In this document: one piece after another, positions 1 through 7,053 of the stretch
How the letters are laid out: the number at the start of each line of letters is the position of its first letter
How positions within the stretch are numbered: the first letter of the stretch is position 1
Source of the DNA: Richelia sp. UBA3308
GTDB lineage: Bacteria; Cyanobacteriota; Cyanobacteriia; Cyanobacteriales; Nostocaceae
NCBI GenBank assembly: GCA_002361335.1
Contig: DESS01000137.1
Location: 1 to 10,887 of the forward strand
Direction of reading: 5' to 3'
Length of the DNA stretch: 10,887 bases
Translations under genes and position numbers: made by a program
The notes under the pieces: generated by a model
What the model was told of the DNA's origin: nothing
Seen by the model: the letters and a program-made list of their open reading frames with translations, nothing else
Database searches by the model: none

Positions 1-2
1 TC

Positions 3-46
3 GTAGTAGCGCCCTCTAGGCTGCGCTACTACAAACATATTTTTTT
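3..46 (+). terminator. Hairpin with following T-run, possible terminator or dispersed palindrome
   Basis: GTAGTAGCGC (3-12) and GCGCTACTAC (23-32) form a perfect 10-bp stem with a 10-base loop. Seven T residues follow at 40-46, but a 7-base gap separates them from the stem, which is longer than in a typical Rho-independent terminator. It could terminate a gene lying left of the window, or be a copy of a dispersed palindromic element. The hairpin is directly visible; the role is inferred. Confidence 0.4.
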
Positions 47-48
47 AA

Positions 49-153
49 GTAAGAAGTAAGAAGTAAGAAGTAAGAAGTAATAAGTAAGAAGTAAGAAGTA
101 AGAAGTAATGAGTAATAAGTAAGAAGTAAGAAGTAAGAAGTAATAAGTAATGA
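49..153. repeat. Heptanucleotide tandem array (GTAAGAA type, 15 units)
   Basis: Fifteen consecutive 7-base units run without a gap. With A=GTAAGAA, B=GTAATAA and C=GTAATGA the order is AAAA B AAA C B AAA B C. Such heptamer arrays are the STRR class long known from cyanobacteria. The plus strand has stops in every frame; the minus strand has none, which yields a spurious open frame reading repeats of F-L-L-L-T-S-Y. The array ends about 20 bases before the point where the phytochrome relic becomes readable. Confidence 0.92.
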
Positions 154-175
154 GTTTCAACAATAGGCGAAACGG

Positions 176-1054
176 GTGCCTTATTTTCGCTATGCTGTAC
201 TAGGTGATTGCACCCCTTTTCCTCTCTCCCCAGAATTTCGGACAACCCTTGAGTTCTGTGGGATGTTACTTTCCTTGCATCTACAGCAGACCATTGCCGC
301 AGAACACTTTTATACCCGTAAACAAGCAGCCACGGTGTTGGCTCAAACCTTTGGCCGGGTAGAACAGGTTGCCAGCGAAACAAACAAACGGGAAAAAGCC
401 CTGAAGCAATCCTGGGAAATGCTTGTAATCAAGACCCAGCCACAACTGTGTCAGCTGCTTGGGGCTGATGGATTGGCCTTTGTGGTCAACCAGAAAGTTC
501 TGGCATCCTACGGACAAGTCCCCCCTAAGCCATCTATCCTTGCCTTGATTAACCATCCGTCGTCAAAAGAAGAAATCGACTCTGAGACGGGGATTATGAC
601 CGTTGAAAGCTTCAAAAACTGGCAGCAACTGACGACAGAATCAACCCGAGAAGGATTGCCAAGCGCCACGGACTGGGGCGATAGTGCGGGGGGGGGATTT
701 TTCTCTATACAATACCATGGGAATCATTACTTTGCCTTTTTCAGGAATCCGCTGAGTTCTGAGGTGAAGTGGGCCCGGAATCCTGACCAGCAGGAGCTTA
801 TTCCAACCGATGGTGAACTTCAGTTTTCTCCCCAGCGATCGCTTGATGTGTACCGGGAGAACATTCGAGGACGATGCCGTGCCTGGAGTCGTAATGATTT
901 AGCTATCATTCTAGGAGTCAAGGCAGAATTGCAGAATCAGGTGACTTTGTTTGTGCAGCAACAACAGGATCTGCTGATTGCCGAACTCAAACACCGGGTG
1001 AAAAACATTTTGGCTATGATCCCGCTCAGTCGCTCGACAAACGAGTCGCTCTAA
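176..1054 (+). pseudogene. Phytochrome-type sensor kinase relic, 5' part (GAF end, PHY, His box)
   Basis: Open frame of 292 codons (GTG first, probably not a real start) resembling the middle of a cyanobacterial phytochrome kinase. Residues about 11-45 match the last helix of a GAF domain (TPFPLSPEFRTTLEF). Residues about 85-245 match a PHY domain, including LCQLLGADGLAF, FFRN, VKWARNP and FSPQRSLDVYRENIRGR; these stand where families usually have WxGNP and PRxSF, so tongue residues are altered. Residues 266-280 hold the HWE/HisKA_2-type phospho-acceptor box ELKHRVKNILA with His273. The N-terminal PAS, most of the GAF and the bilin-binding Cys are absent. The frame stops at 1052-1054 just after the His box, while homology resumes one frame over. 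In an intact gene this would be a red/far-red sensory histidine kinase; here it is a truncated, frameshifted remnant. Confidence 0.85.
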
Positions 1055-1571
1055 AAGGTCTATCGCAGAATATATCGATATGTTAGAGCAACGCATTGCG
1101 GCTTTAGGACTAGCCCATGAATTACTCACCCACACGGGCACAGAATGGCCCTGTGTTCAAGATATTTTGAAGATCGAACTCCGTCCTTACCTGGCCCATG
1201 AGTCGGAGGGGGGTCCACGAGTCCGACTCATCGGGCCAGAAGTGAGATTGAGTAGTCAATTTATCCCCACCTTTATCTTGGTTATCCATGAACTGGTCTC
1301 CAATGCGGTGAAATACGGTGCCCTATCTGTTCCGGGAGGGCAGGTTACGGTGACCTGGTACCCAGTGAATGGTGGAGGAATCACCTTAGTGAACAAATTA
1401 CGCCGGACAACTCAAAGCTCGATTCCCGTCATTTGCGTGAGTGGCTACCGACCCAACCGCTATAACCTTATACCTGCCCTGGAGTTTGCCAAGGGCATGG
1501 GAGTTGACCTGGCACTTTATAAACCCATCGCTCCCAACCAACTTTTAGACGCAGTGACATCTCTATTGTAG
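1044..1571 (+). pseudogene. HWE-type kinase relic, 3' part fused to receiver-domain tail
   Basis: Continuation of the kinase in the next frame, starting about codon 1044 (STNES in the first frame, then SKRSIAEYIDMLEQ in this one); the first ATG is at 1080, giving 163 codons. SIAEYIDMLEQRIAALGLAHELL is the second helix of an HWE/HisKA_2 dimerisation domain. HELVSNAVKYGAL (residues 70-82 from the ATG) is the ATPase N box with its Glu and Asn. After VTWYPVNGGGITL the expected WxE, G1 and G2 boxes are missing. From residue about 113 the sequence reads SSIPVICVSGY and later MGVDLALYKPI with NQLLDAVTSLL, the last two strands and helices of a receiver domain with its conserved Lys-Pro; the phospho-Asp half is missing. 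An internal deletion in a kinase-receiver hybrid (junction near 1390-1416) explains this. It could not bind ATP or accept phosphate normally. Confidence 0.8.
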
Positions 1572-1700
1572 CGCCATCATTCGAGCTCGTAAAGCATATT
1601 TCATATGAGCGATTGGTAGACTTTGACCAAAAAATAAACAGGATACAAGTTCCCGGATTTATCCGTGGAAAGAAAAAAAATTTTTCTCAAATTAAGGCCC

Positions 1701-1743
1701 CTCGATTTATCCTGTGGGTACTTGATAACTGATAACTGATAAC
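1701..1743 (+). repeat. Dispersed 43-base repeat, copy 1, with TGATAAC heptamers
   Basis: Bases 1701-1743 match 8332-8374 at 41 of 43 positions, in the same orientation; the only differences are CC versus GG at 1711-1712. The last part is three TGATAAC units (1723-1729, 1730-1736, 1737-1743), an STRR-type heptamer; the first 22 bases are unique leader sequence, so the match is not merely shared microsatellite. CGCCAAAT also follows both copies at slightly different distance. Confidence 0.85.
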
Positions 1744-1857
1744 GCCAAATGACGGGCAGAGGCGGGCCCGTACCACAAGAGTTTTAGAAAAGTTTTCTGT
1801 ATCCAAATAAAGGCAAAGTGCTGTATCAAGTCCGGATAATTACTTACGATATAACCC

Positions 1858-1878
1858 AACCGCCGCCCTATGGCGGTT
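1858..1878. terminator. Candidate bidirectional terminator hairpin
   Basis: AACCGCC (1858-1864) pairs with GGCGGTT (1872-1878) over a 7-base loop, immediately beyond the minus-strand stop codon at 1880-1882. It sits between two converging genes, where a shared terminator is expected. Neither side has a real U-tract, so an intrinsic terminator role is only tentative. Confidence 0.35.
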
Positions 1879-1879
1879 A

Positions 1880-4800
1880 TTATCTACTATCGCCTTGCCT
1901 AGCTTGTATTAAATATGACAATAGATTAGGGTCACGCAGAAAGTTCTCTGCGGCTTGAGGAGAAACAGCATGGGAGAAGAAATATCCCTGGCCATATTGA
2001 CAGGATAACCCCTGTATGGCAAGGAGTTGTGGAGATGTTTCAACACCCTCTGCAATCACATTCAGTTCCAATTGATGAGCCAAGTTGACAATTGCCTTTG
2101 TAATTCCCATCAATGAGGTATCTAAATCTAAAGCCTGCACAAATGATTGGTCAATTTTGATTACATCAATCGGTAGCCGATGCAGATAGGATAACGAAGA
2201 ATAGCCCGTGCCAAAATCATCCAACGCAATCTGGACCCCAAGGTCTTTGATCCGAGCTAACAATGTATCCAGGTTACGGCTGGCACCGATAAAGGAGTTT
2301 TCAGTGACCTCAAGGCAGATGTTTGCAGGATTTACACCAGATTCACCCAGGGCAGATCGAAGGTTATTGAGAAAGCTTTCGTGTTTGAGAAAATCTGGTG
2401 AAACATTGATATTCAGGCAAAAATCAAGGGGGAGTTGGAACTGCTGATGCCAGTGGGCTAGTTGAGCACAGGCTGACTTGAGAATCCAAGGCTCTAACCC
2501 CGGCATCAGGCAAGTCTCGTGGGCAATGGGAAGGAACTCTAGCGGTAATAAGAGTCCTCCCTGGGGATGGTACCAACGTACCAGGGTCTCAAACCCGCAC
2601 AGTATATAGTTCTGTAAATCAAGCAGCGGTTGATAGTACAACACAAACTCTTCCTGCTCTATGGCACGCACAATATCGGTTTTGAGTTCAATGCGATCGA
2701 CCCGTTGATCCCGCATTGCCGGTTGAAAAAGGGCAATATTGTCCGGGCCTTGGCGCTTAGCGTGGTACATGGCAATATCACTGTTTTCTAGTACAGCCGT
2801 ATCGCTCTGCCAGGGGGCATCAGGCTCGTAGAAGGCAATGCCAATACTGGTGCTAACTGTCACATTAGCAGCGGTCAATTGTACAGGCTGGGGTATGAGC
2901 GCCTGAATGCGATGGGCGACATTGAGGGCAACTTCAGGGTGAGCGGTTTTTTCGAGCAGAATCGCAAACTCATCACCGCCTAAACGACACACAATATCGC
3001 CGGGGCGAATGACTTTTTCTAAGCGCTGGGCGATTTCGATCAGTAGTTGATCCCCCGTGGCATGGCCCAGGGTATCGTTGATTTCCTTAAAACCATCAAG
3101 ATCTAAATAAAGTACCGCAAATTGCTGGGATGTATCCCGGTTAACCCGTACTATGGAAAATTTCAGATGCTGTAAAAAAAAGGCTCGGTTGGGCAACTGG
3201 GTTAAGGGATCAAAAAAGGCTTGACGCTGTAAATTAGTTTCGGCCAGTTTACGCTCGGTGATATCCATGACCATGCCCTGGAGCTGTCTGACCCCATTAC
3301 CCTTGTTGTAGCACCCCCGACTAAAAATGCGGAGATATCGCGACCTTTCACTGTCTTTGGGATAAAGGCGGATATCAACATCCAAGGTGTTTTGTACGGG
3401 GTCTTGATTAAGCAAGTTAGTCAGTGATGACCGATCTTGGGGATGCACCATGGCCAGCAGTTCTGGAATCGAGGGAATCCCTGCCGCTGGATCAATGCCT
3501 GTGATGCGAAACAATTCCCTTGACCAGGTCATGCGGTTCTGGTCGAGGTCATATTGCCAGTCTCCCAGATGGGCGATGTGTTGGATCTGTTCTAAGCGGC
3601 GGGTAAGTTGCTGTAGTTGGGCTTCCTGCTCCTTGATGCGGGTAATGTCCATGGTAATGTTTTGCAACAGGGTGCGGCTTGAGTGCAGGTCGGTCTGGAT
3701 CTGCTTTTGTTTGGTAATGTCAGATACAATCGCCCCAACGCCAACCCGATCCACACTGAGCTGCACCGGGTAATAGTAGGCCAACCAGGTCCGTTCTACT
3801 TCAGGTTCGGCCGGGATCATGCCACTGAGTTCAACGGTGACGAGTCGCCGCTCAGTGAGCACCTGTTGCAGATAACTGCTGATTTTCTCGTAGAGGTCTG
3901 GCAGGAGGGCTTGAATCGGTTGCCCCAAATGCTTCTCAATGCTGACACCATCGATATCCGCCAGAGCCTGGTTAATGCGGAGAAATCGCAAATTTTGATC
4001 CAGCAAGCTCAGCCCAAAGGGACTGTTCCGGTAGATGTCTTCCAATACCTGATTGCTCTGTAGCAGAGCCTCCTGCACCTGTTTGAGATCGTTCATGTCA
4101 ATTAAGGTGAGGACGACTCCATCAATGTCGCCCTTTTCTTTGCGGTAGGGCAGAATCCGGAGGAGGAAGCGATCGCCCGTGCGCCAATTATTGGCTTCGG
4201 TTTCCTGGCTTATTTCGGTCTGTGCCACCTGCTGAATCAGGTCGGTTAAGTTGTCGATATCGAGGGAGTTCACTAGTTCGGTCAGGGGTCTTCCCAGGTC
4301 TCCCGTCCGGAAGTTAAACACTTCGGCTGCGGCAGGGGTGAACTTACGGATATTCAAATCTTGATCGAGGAAAACAACACCGATGTCGGTGCTGCGTAGC
4401 AAGTTGTCAATATCTGTACTCAGCTGTATTAACTGCTGAATGCGTTCTTCATTTTCAGCATTAACAGTATACAGTTCTTCGTTCACCGATTGCATTTCTT
4501 CGTTGGTGGTTTGCAGTTCTTCGTTGGCGGCGAGCAGTTCCTCATTGGTTGCCTGCTGCTCTTCATTGACGGTTTCCAGTTCTTTAATGCTGGTTTGCAA
4601 GTTTTCGCGGGTCTGTTGCAGCTCAAATTCTAGCTCATGCAACTGCTGAGTCAAATCAGCATTGGCATCAAAATCGGCAGAGGAGAGGCAGGGGGTAGCT
4701 TCGACCTCCGGTAAAACTTCCAGCAGCACAATCAGCAGGGGTTGGGGAGACGCAGTTTTATCCAGGGCGGGACCGACCCAGAGATTGACGCGCTGGTACA

Positions 4801-6574
4801 CTTCCTCCTTGGAGATGCGGATATCGCTATAGAGAACCGCCTTCTTTTGCCGTCTAGCCCGATGGAGGGCCGTTCTCAGGGGAACTTTCAGCGCTGGCGT
4901 AATCAGATCCAGCACATTGGTGTTGATCTCACCCAGGGGAAACTCCAGCAACTTCGCACTGTTGAGGAAAATATGCACAATTAGATAACCCTCATTGACC
5001 AGCAAACAGGTCGTCTGGACATCCCCAAACCGCAGTTGTAAGACTGAACTGATGAAATGGTCATAGTGAAACTTTGCTTTTTTGGTGGATCGGATTGCGC
5101 TCACCGTTTGCAAGGTGGGTGAGTGTACCAGAGGGCTCACAGGGAATTGCACCTCCCCACGTTTGCGGAAGACTTTCCACTGGGACTCCAGAGTGTGAAA
5201 CCCGTGAGCCACTGAGCCTAAATGTTCCGAAGAACCTAAAATGAGAACCCCCTTCGAGGCCAGGGAAAAGTGCAGCATTTTCAGCACCTGTTCCTGTAAA
5301 GACGGCTGCATGTAGATCAGCAAATTGCGGCAACTGACCAGGTGCATCTGGGAAAAGCCCGGGTTTCGGGCTACGTCATGGGAGGCAAACACCACCCGAG
5401 AGCGAATGAACTTGCGAATTCGATAAATTGAGTTTTCCTGGACAAAGTAGGTGTTGAGGCGTTCTTGGGCGACATCATGGTGAATTGTCTGGTAATACAT
5501 GCCCTTGGAAGCGATGTTTAACGCTTCTTGATCGAGATCGGTGGCAAATATCTTGACGGGGTGTTCCCGGCTCATCTGGCCCATCACTTCATCCACCACA
5601 ATCGCCAGGGAATAGGCTTCTTCGCCGGTAGAGCAGGCGGGCACCCAAAGTCGCAGGGGCTGGCGGGGTTGCAGATCGTTAATTAGGGAGGGTAAGACCT
5701 CGGCCTTGAGGAATGACCACATATCGGGATCCAGAAAGAAACGAGTGGCTCCAATCAGGAGATCCTGCTTGAGGCTCTTGACCTGATCCGGTGATTGGGT
5801 CAAATAGTCGATGTATTGTTCAATCGTCTTCCTCTGGGAGAGCAGCAGCCGATGCACGATGCGGCGGTGGACGGTGCTCGATTTGTACTGGGAAAAGTCA
5901 ATATTTTCCTGCCGCTGCAAAATATCCAATATCTGGGTGAGCTGACCCCTGGGTAAAAGCGGTTCTGCATTGATGCCGAGGGTTGTTTGGGCGGCGGTGT
6001 AACGAACTATGTCATATACTACCTGGGCTAGCTCTTCGGGAGACATAATTTCATCCACGAAGCCGGAACTGACGGGATTTTCGGGCATTGCTCCAAACTG
6101 GGCTGTTTCCTGGGATTGCACTAGGGCAATGCCGCCGTTCCGACTGATAGCCTTCAGACCTTCCGTGCCGTCGCTTCCTGTTCCCGATAACAAAATACCG
6201 ATGGTGCGAACACCCCGTTGCTGGGACAGGCTTAAAAAAAAGTGATCGATGGGGTAATCCGCCACACCGCCTTGCCGTTTTTCCAGCAAGAGCCGCTCCC
6301 CCTTTAGGCTCACCATCACCCCTGGGGAGAGCACATAAACGTGGTTAGGTTGAATGACCACGCCATCTTCAATGACGCTGACGGGAAGTTTGGTGCGGCG
6401 CTGCAACAACTCGACCATCAAGCTGGGGAAGTCAGGGGAAAGATGCTGCACCACCACAAAGCCGGCCCCCGGATCAAGCGGTAAACTTCCGAAAAAAGCT
6501 TCTAGAGGTTGAAGCCCCCCGGCGGATGCGCCAATGCCGACTAAGAAGAAGTCTTGAAAGGCTTTATCTTGCAT
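1880..6574 (-). CDS. CheB-CheR-PAS-GGDEF-EAL fusion protein (methylesterase/methyltransferase plus c-di-GMP cyclase/phosphodiesterase)
   Basis: Cytosolic-looking 1564-residue protein with no signal peptide or membrane segment. Domains: CheB methylesterase about 10-190, with catalytic Ser17 (GASAGG), His44 (VVQHLSPDFPS) and Asp135 (GTGSDGTEG), and no attached receiver; CheR methyltransferase about 215-470, with the SAM motif ACSTGEEAYSLAI, FATDLD and SCRNLLIYM; a PAS-like domain about 505-622; a Glu/Asn-rich coil 641-727; PAS domains about 728-835, 836-957 and 990-1108; GGDEF about 1115-1285 with RLGGDEF (1197-1203) and the inhibitory RxxD site (Arg1190, Asp1193); EAL about 1292-1552, where EAL reads ETL (Glu1329), with LNINVSP, ExTE (1422-1425), DDFGTG (1452-1457), KIDQSF and EGVE present. 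All active sites look intact. The family chemistry is methylation and demethylation of receptor glutamates and turnover of c-di-GMP; targets and signals are unknown. The ATG at 6574 opens directly into the CheB domain; no clear Shine-Dalgarno precedes it. It converges on the kinase relic. Confidence 0.95.
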   Translation of the reverse strand: MQDKAFQDFFLVGIGASAGGLQPLEAFFGSLPLDPGAGFVVVQHLSPDFPSLMVELLQRRTKLPVSVIEDGVVIQPNHVYVLSPGVMVSLKGERLLLEKRQGGVADYPIDHFFLSLSQQRGVRTIGILLSGTGSDGTEGLKAISRNGGIALVQSQETAQFGAMPENPVSSGFVDEIMSPEELAQVVYDIVRYTAAQTTLGINAEPLLPRGQLTQILDILQRQENIDFSQYKSSTVHRRIVHRLLLSQRKTIEQYIDYLTQSPDQVKSLKQDLLIGATRFFLDPDMWSFLKAEVLPSLINDLQPRQPLRLWVPACSTGEEAYSLAIVVDEVMGQMSREHPVKIFATDLDQEALNIASKGMYYQTIHHDVAQERLNTYFVQENSIYRIRKFIRSRVVFASHDVARNPGFSQMHLVSCRNLLIYMQPSLQEQVLKMLHFSLASKGVLILGSSEHLGSVAHGFHTLESQWKVFRKRGEVQFPVSPLVHSPTLQTVSAIRSTKKAKFHYDHFISSVLQLRFGDVQTTCLLVNEGYLIVHIFLNSAKLLEFPLGEINTNVLDLITPALKVPLRTALHRARRQKKAVLYSDIRISKEEVYQRVNLWVGPALDKTASPQPLLIVLLEVLPEVEATPCLSSADFDANADLTQQLHELEFELQQTRENLQTSIKELETVNEEQQATNEELLAANEELQTTNEEMQSVNEELYTVNAENEERIQQLIQLSTDIDNLLRSTDIGVVFLDQDLNIRKFTPAAAEVFNFRTGDLGRPLTELVNSLDIDNLTDLIQQVAQTEISQETEANNWRTGDRFLLRILPYRKEKGDIDGVVLTLIDMNDLKQVQEALLQSNQVLEDIYRNSPFGLSLLDQNLRFLRINQALADIDGVSIEKHLGQPIQALLPDLYEKISSYLQQVLTERRLVTVELSGMIPAEPEVERTWLAYYYPVQLSVDRVGVGAIVSDITKQKQIQTDLHSSRTLLQNITMDITRIKEQEAQLQQLTRRLEQIQHIAHLGDWQYDLDQNRMTWSRELFRITGIDPAAGIPSIPELLAMVHPQDRSSLTNLLNQDPVQNTLDVDIRLYPKDSERSRYLRIFSRGCYNKGNGVRQLQGMVMDITERKLAETNLQRQAFFDPLTQLPNRAFFLQHLKFSIVRVNRDTSQQFAVLYLDLDGFKEINDTLGHATGDQLLIEIAQRLEKVIRPGDIVCRLGGDEFAILLEKTAHPEVALNVAHRIQALIPQPVQLTAANVTVSTSIGIAFYEPDAPWQSDTAVLENSDIAMYHAKRQGPDNIALFQPAMRDQRVDRIELKTDIVRAIEQEEFVLYYQPLLDLQNYILCGFETLVRWYHPQGGLLLPLEFLPIAHETCLMPGLEPWILKSACAQLAHWHQQFQLPLDFCLNINVSPDFLKHESFLNNLRSALGESGVNPANICLEVTENSFIGASRNLDTLLARIKDLGVQIALDDFGTGYSSLSYLHRLPIDVIKIDQSFVQALDLDTSLMGITKAIVNLAHQLELNVIAEGVETSPQLLAIQGLSCQYGQGYFFSHAVSPQAAENFLRDPNLLSYLIQARQGDSR

Positions 6575-6590
6575 TGAATCACTGAAAGTT

Positions 6591-6620
6591 ATTGCACCGC
6601 TCCGAATGTATTAGTGTCAA
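6591..6620 (-). promoter_or_regulatory. Candidate promoter for the CheB-CheR fusion gene
   Basis: On the minus strand a perfect TTGACA (plus 6615-6620) is followed after 18 bases by TGCAAT (plus 6591-6596), four of six matches to TATAAT. Transcription would start near 6584, leaving only about 10 bases of leader before the ATG. A short leader suits the lack of a Shine-Dalgarno, but the -10 box is imperfect and the assignment is only by motif. Confidence 0.35.
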
Positions 6621-6641
6621 TGTATTTGCTTGTCTAATACT

Positions 6642-6661
6642 TTTGTATGATATCACACAAA
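6642..6661. promoter_or_regulatory. 20-bp palindrome, candidate operator (NtcA-like spacing)
   Basis: TTTGTATGATATCACACAAA has half-sites matching at 9 of 10 positions around GATATC. It fits the loose NtcA pattern TGT-N10-ACA (TGT 6644-6646, ACA 6657-6659) but not the strict GTA-N8-TAC, since one arm is CAC. A second perfect palindrome, CAAATATTTG, lies at 6666-6675. The position about 70-90 bases upstream of the CheB-CheR start suits a transcription-factor site. Which factor binds is not known. Confidence 0.4.
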
Positions 6662-6792
6662 TATACAAATATTTGCCTTACCTGGATTCCGCAATCAATA
6701 CTCACTCTTCGCAGAAAAATTTTTCCAAGCTCCACGATCGCACAATACAATTCAGTTAAGGGCTGAAAATCATGTAAATTAAATATTGTTTT

Positions 6793-6917
6793 AGGAATGG
6801 CCGCAACTGGCCGCCTTTTTCTTGTCGGGTGCTCGTACACTCACTAATTTTGAAGGAAATAATAAGGCAATCAGGGTAGGGCACCATCCGAGTCTTGTGA
6901 CAATCGCGGCCATTCCT
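6793..6917. repeat. 12-base perfect inverted repeat, 101 bases apart
   Basis: AGGAATGGCCGC (6793-6804) recurs as its exact reverse complement GCGGCCATTCCT (6906-6917). The arms could be the ends of a small non-autonomous insertion or a remnant of one, or a regulatory stem. I see no target-site duplication that would settle it. Confidence 0.5.
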
Positions 6918-7053
6918 GTGTTTATAACCTTTGCTGATGCCTCGGAAGAAAATAGACCTCCGGCACTGTATGAGAAAAAACACTTCGCCCTTAAAATATT
7001 TAAGAAAGCAAAGTAGATGCCACAAAATCAGTCAACCCGCGCGGTATACCTAA

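Larger units (their letters stand above)
1572..1879. other. Convergent intergenic spacer without a recognisable gene
   Basis: This stretch separates the converging ends of the kinase relic and the CheB-CheR gene. It holds an A/T hairpin AGAAAAAAAATTTTTCT (1671-1687), a copy of a 43-base dispersed repeat (1701-1743), and a GC-rich hairpin at the right edge (1858-1878). I see no open frame with a protein signature and no tRNA-like fold. It may contain further eroded 3' sequence of the kinase. Confidence 0.6.
6575..7053. other. Divergent spacer with several palindromes, no convincing gene
   Basis: 479 bases between divergently transcribed genes. Besides the promoter and operator candidates, it contains GAAAAATTTTTC (6714-6725), a 12-base inverted repeat (6793-6804 with 6906-6917), a CTTAAA-ATA-TTTAAG dyad (6990-7004), and GGTATACC (7043-7050) three bases before the parB start. 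Open frames here (64-89 codons) have no recognisable motifs, overlap one another on both strands and lack ribosome sites, so I treat them as chance. The change from GC-richer to AT-rich sequence falls in this stretch. Confidence 0.6.

Noticed and set aside
49..153. CRISPR-like array
   Set aside because: Units are 7 bases, contiguous and without spacers; this is a microsatellite-type array, not a CRISPR.
45..383. Minus-strand open frame of 112 codons
   Set aside because: Its C-terminal part is only the reverse reading of the GTAAGAA array (LLLTSYF repeats), and the rest is antisense to the phytochrome relic.
1320..1331. Functional ATPase domain in the second kinase fragment
   Set aside because: The N box is there, but the G1 and G2 boxes and ATP lid that must follow are absent, so catalytic activity is not supported.
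6756..7025. Overlapping small open frames on both strands in the divergent spacer (including 6634-6840 minus and 6822-7016 plus)
   Set aside because: They overlap one another, have no recognisable motifs or ribosome sites, and cover palindromic regulatory-looking DNA.
7020..7053. parS site next to parB
   Set aside because: The only palindrome there is the 8-base GGTATACC; nothing resembles the 16-base chromosomal parS consensus, so I could not support it.
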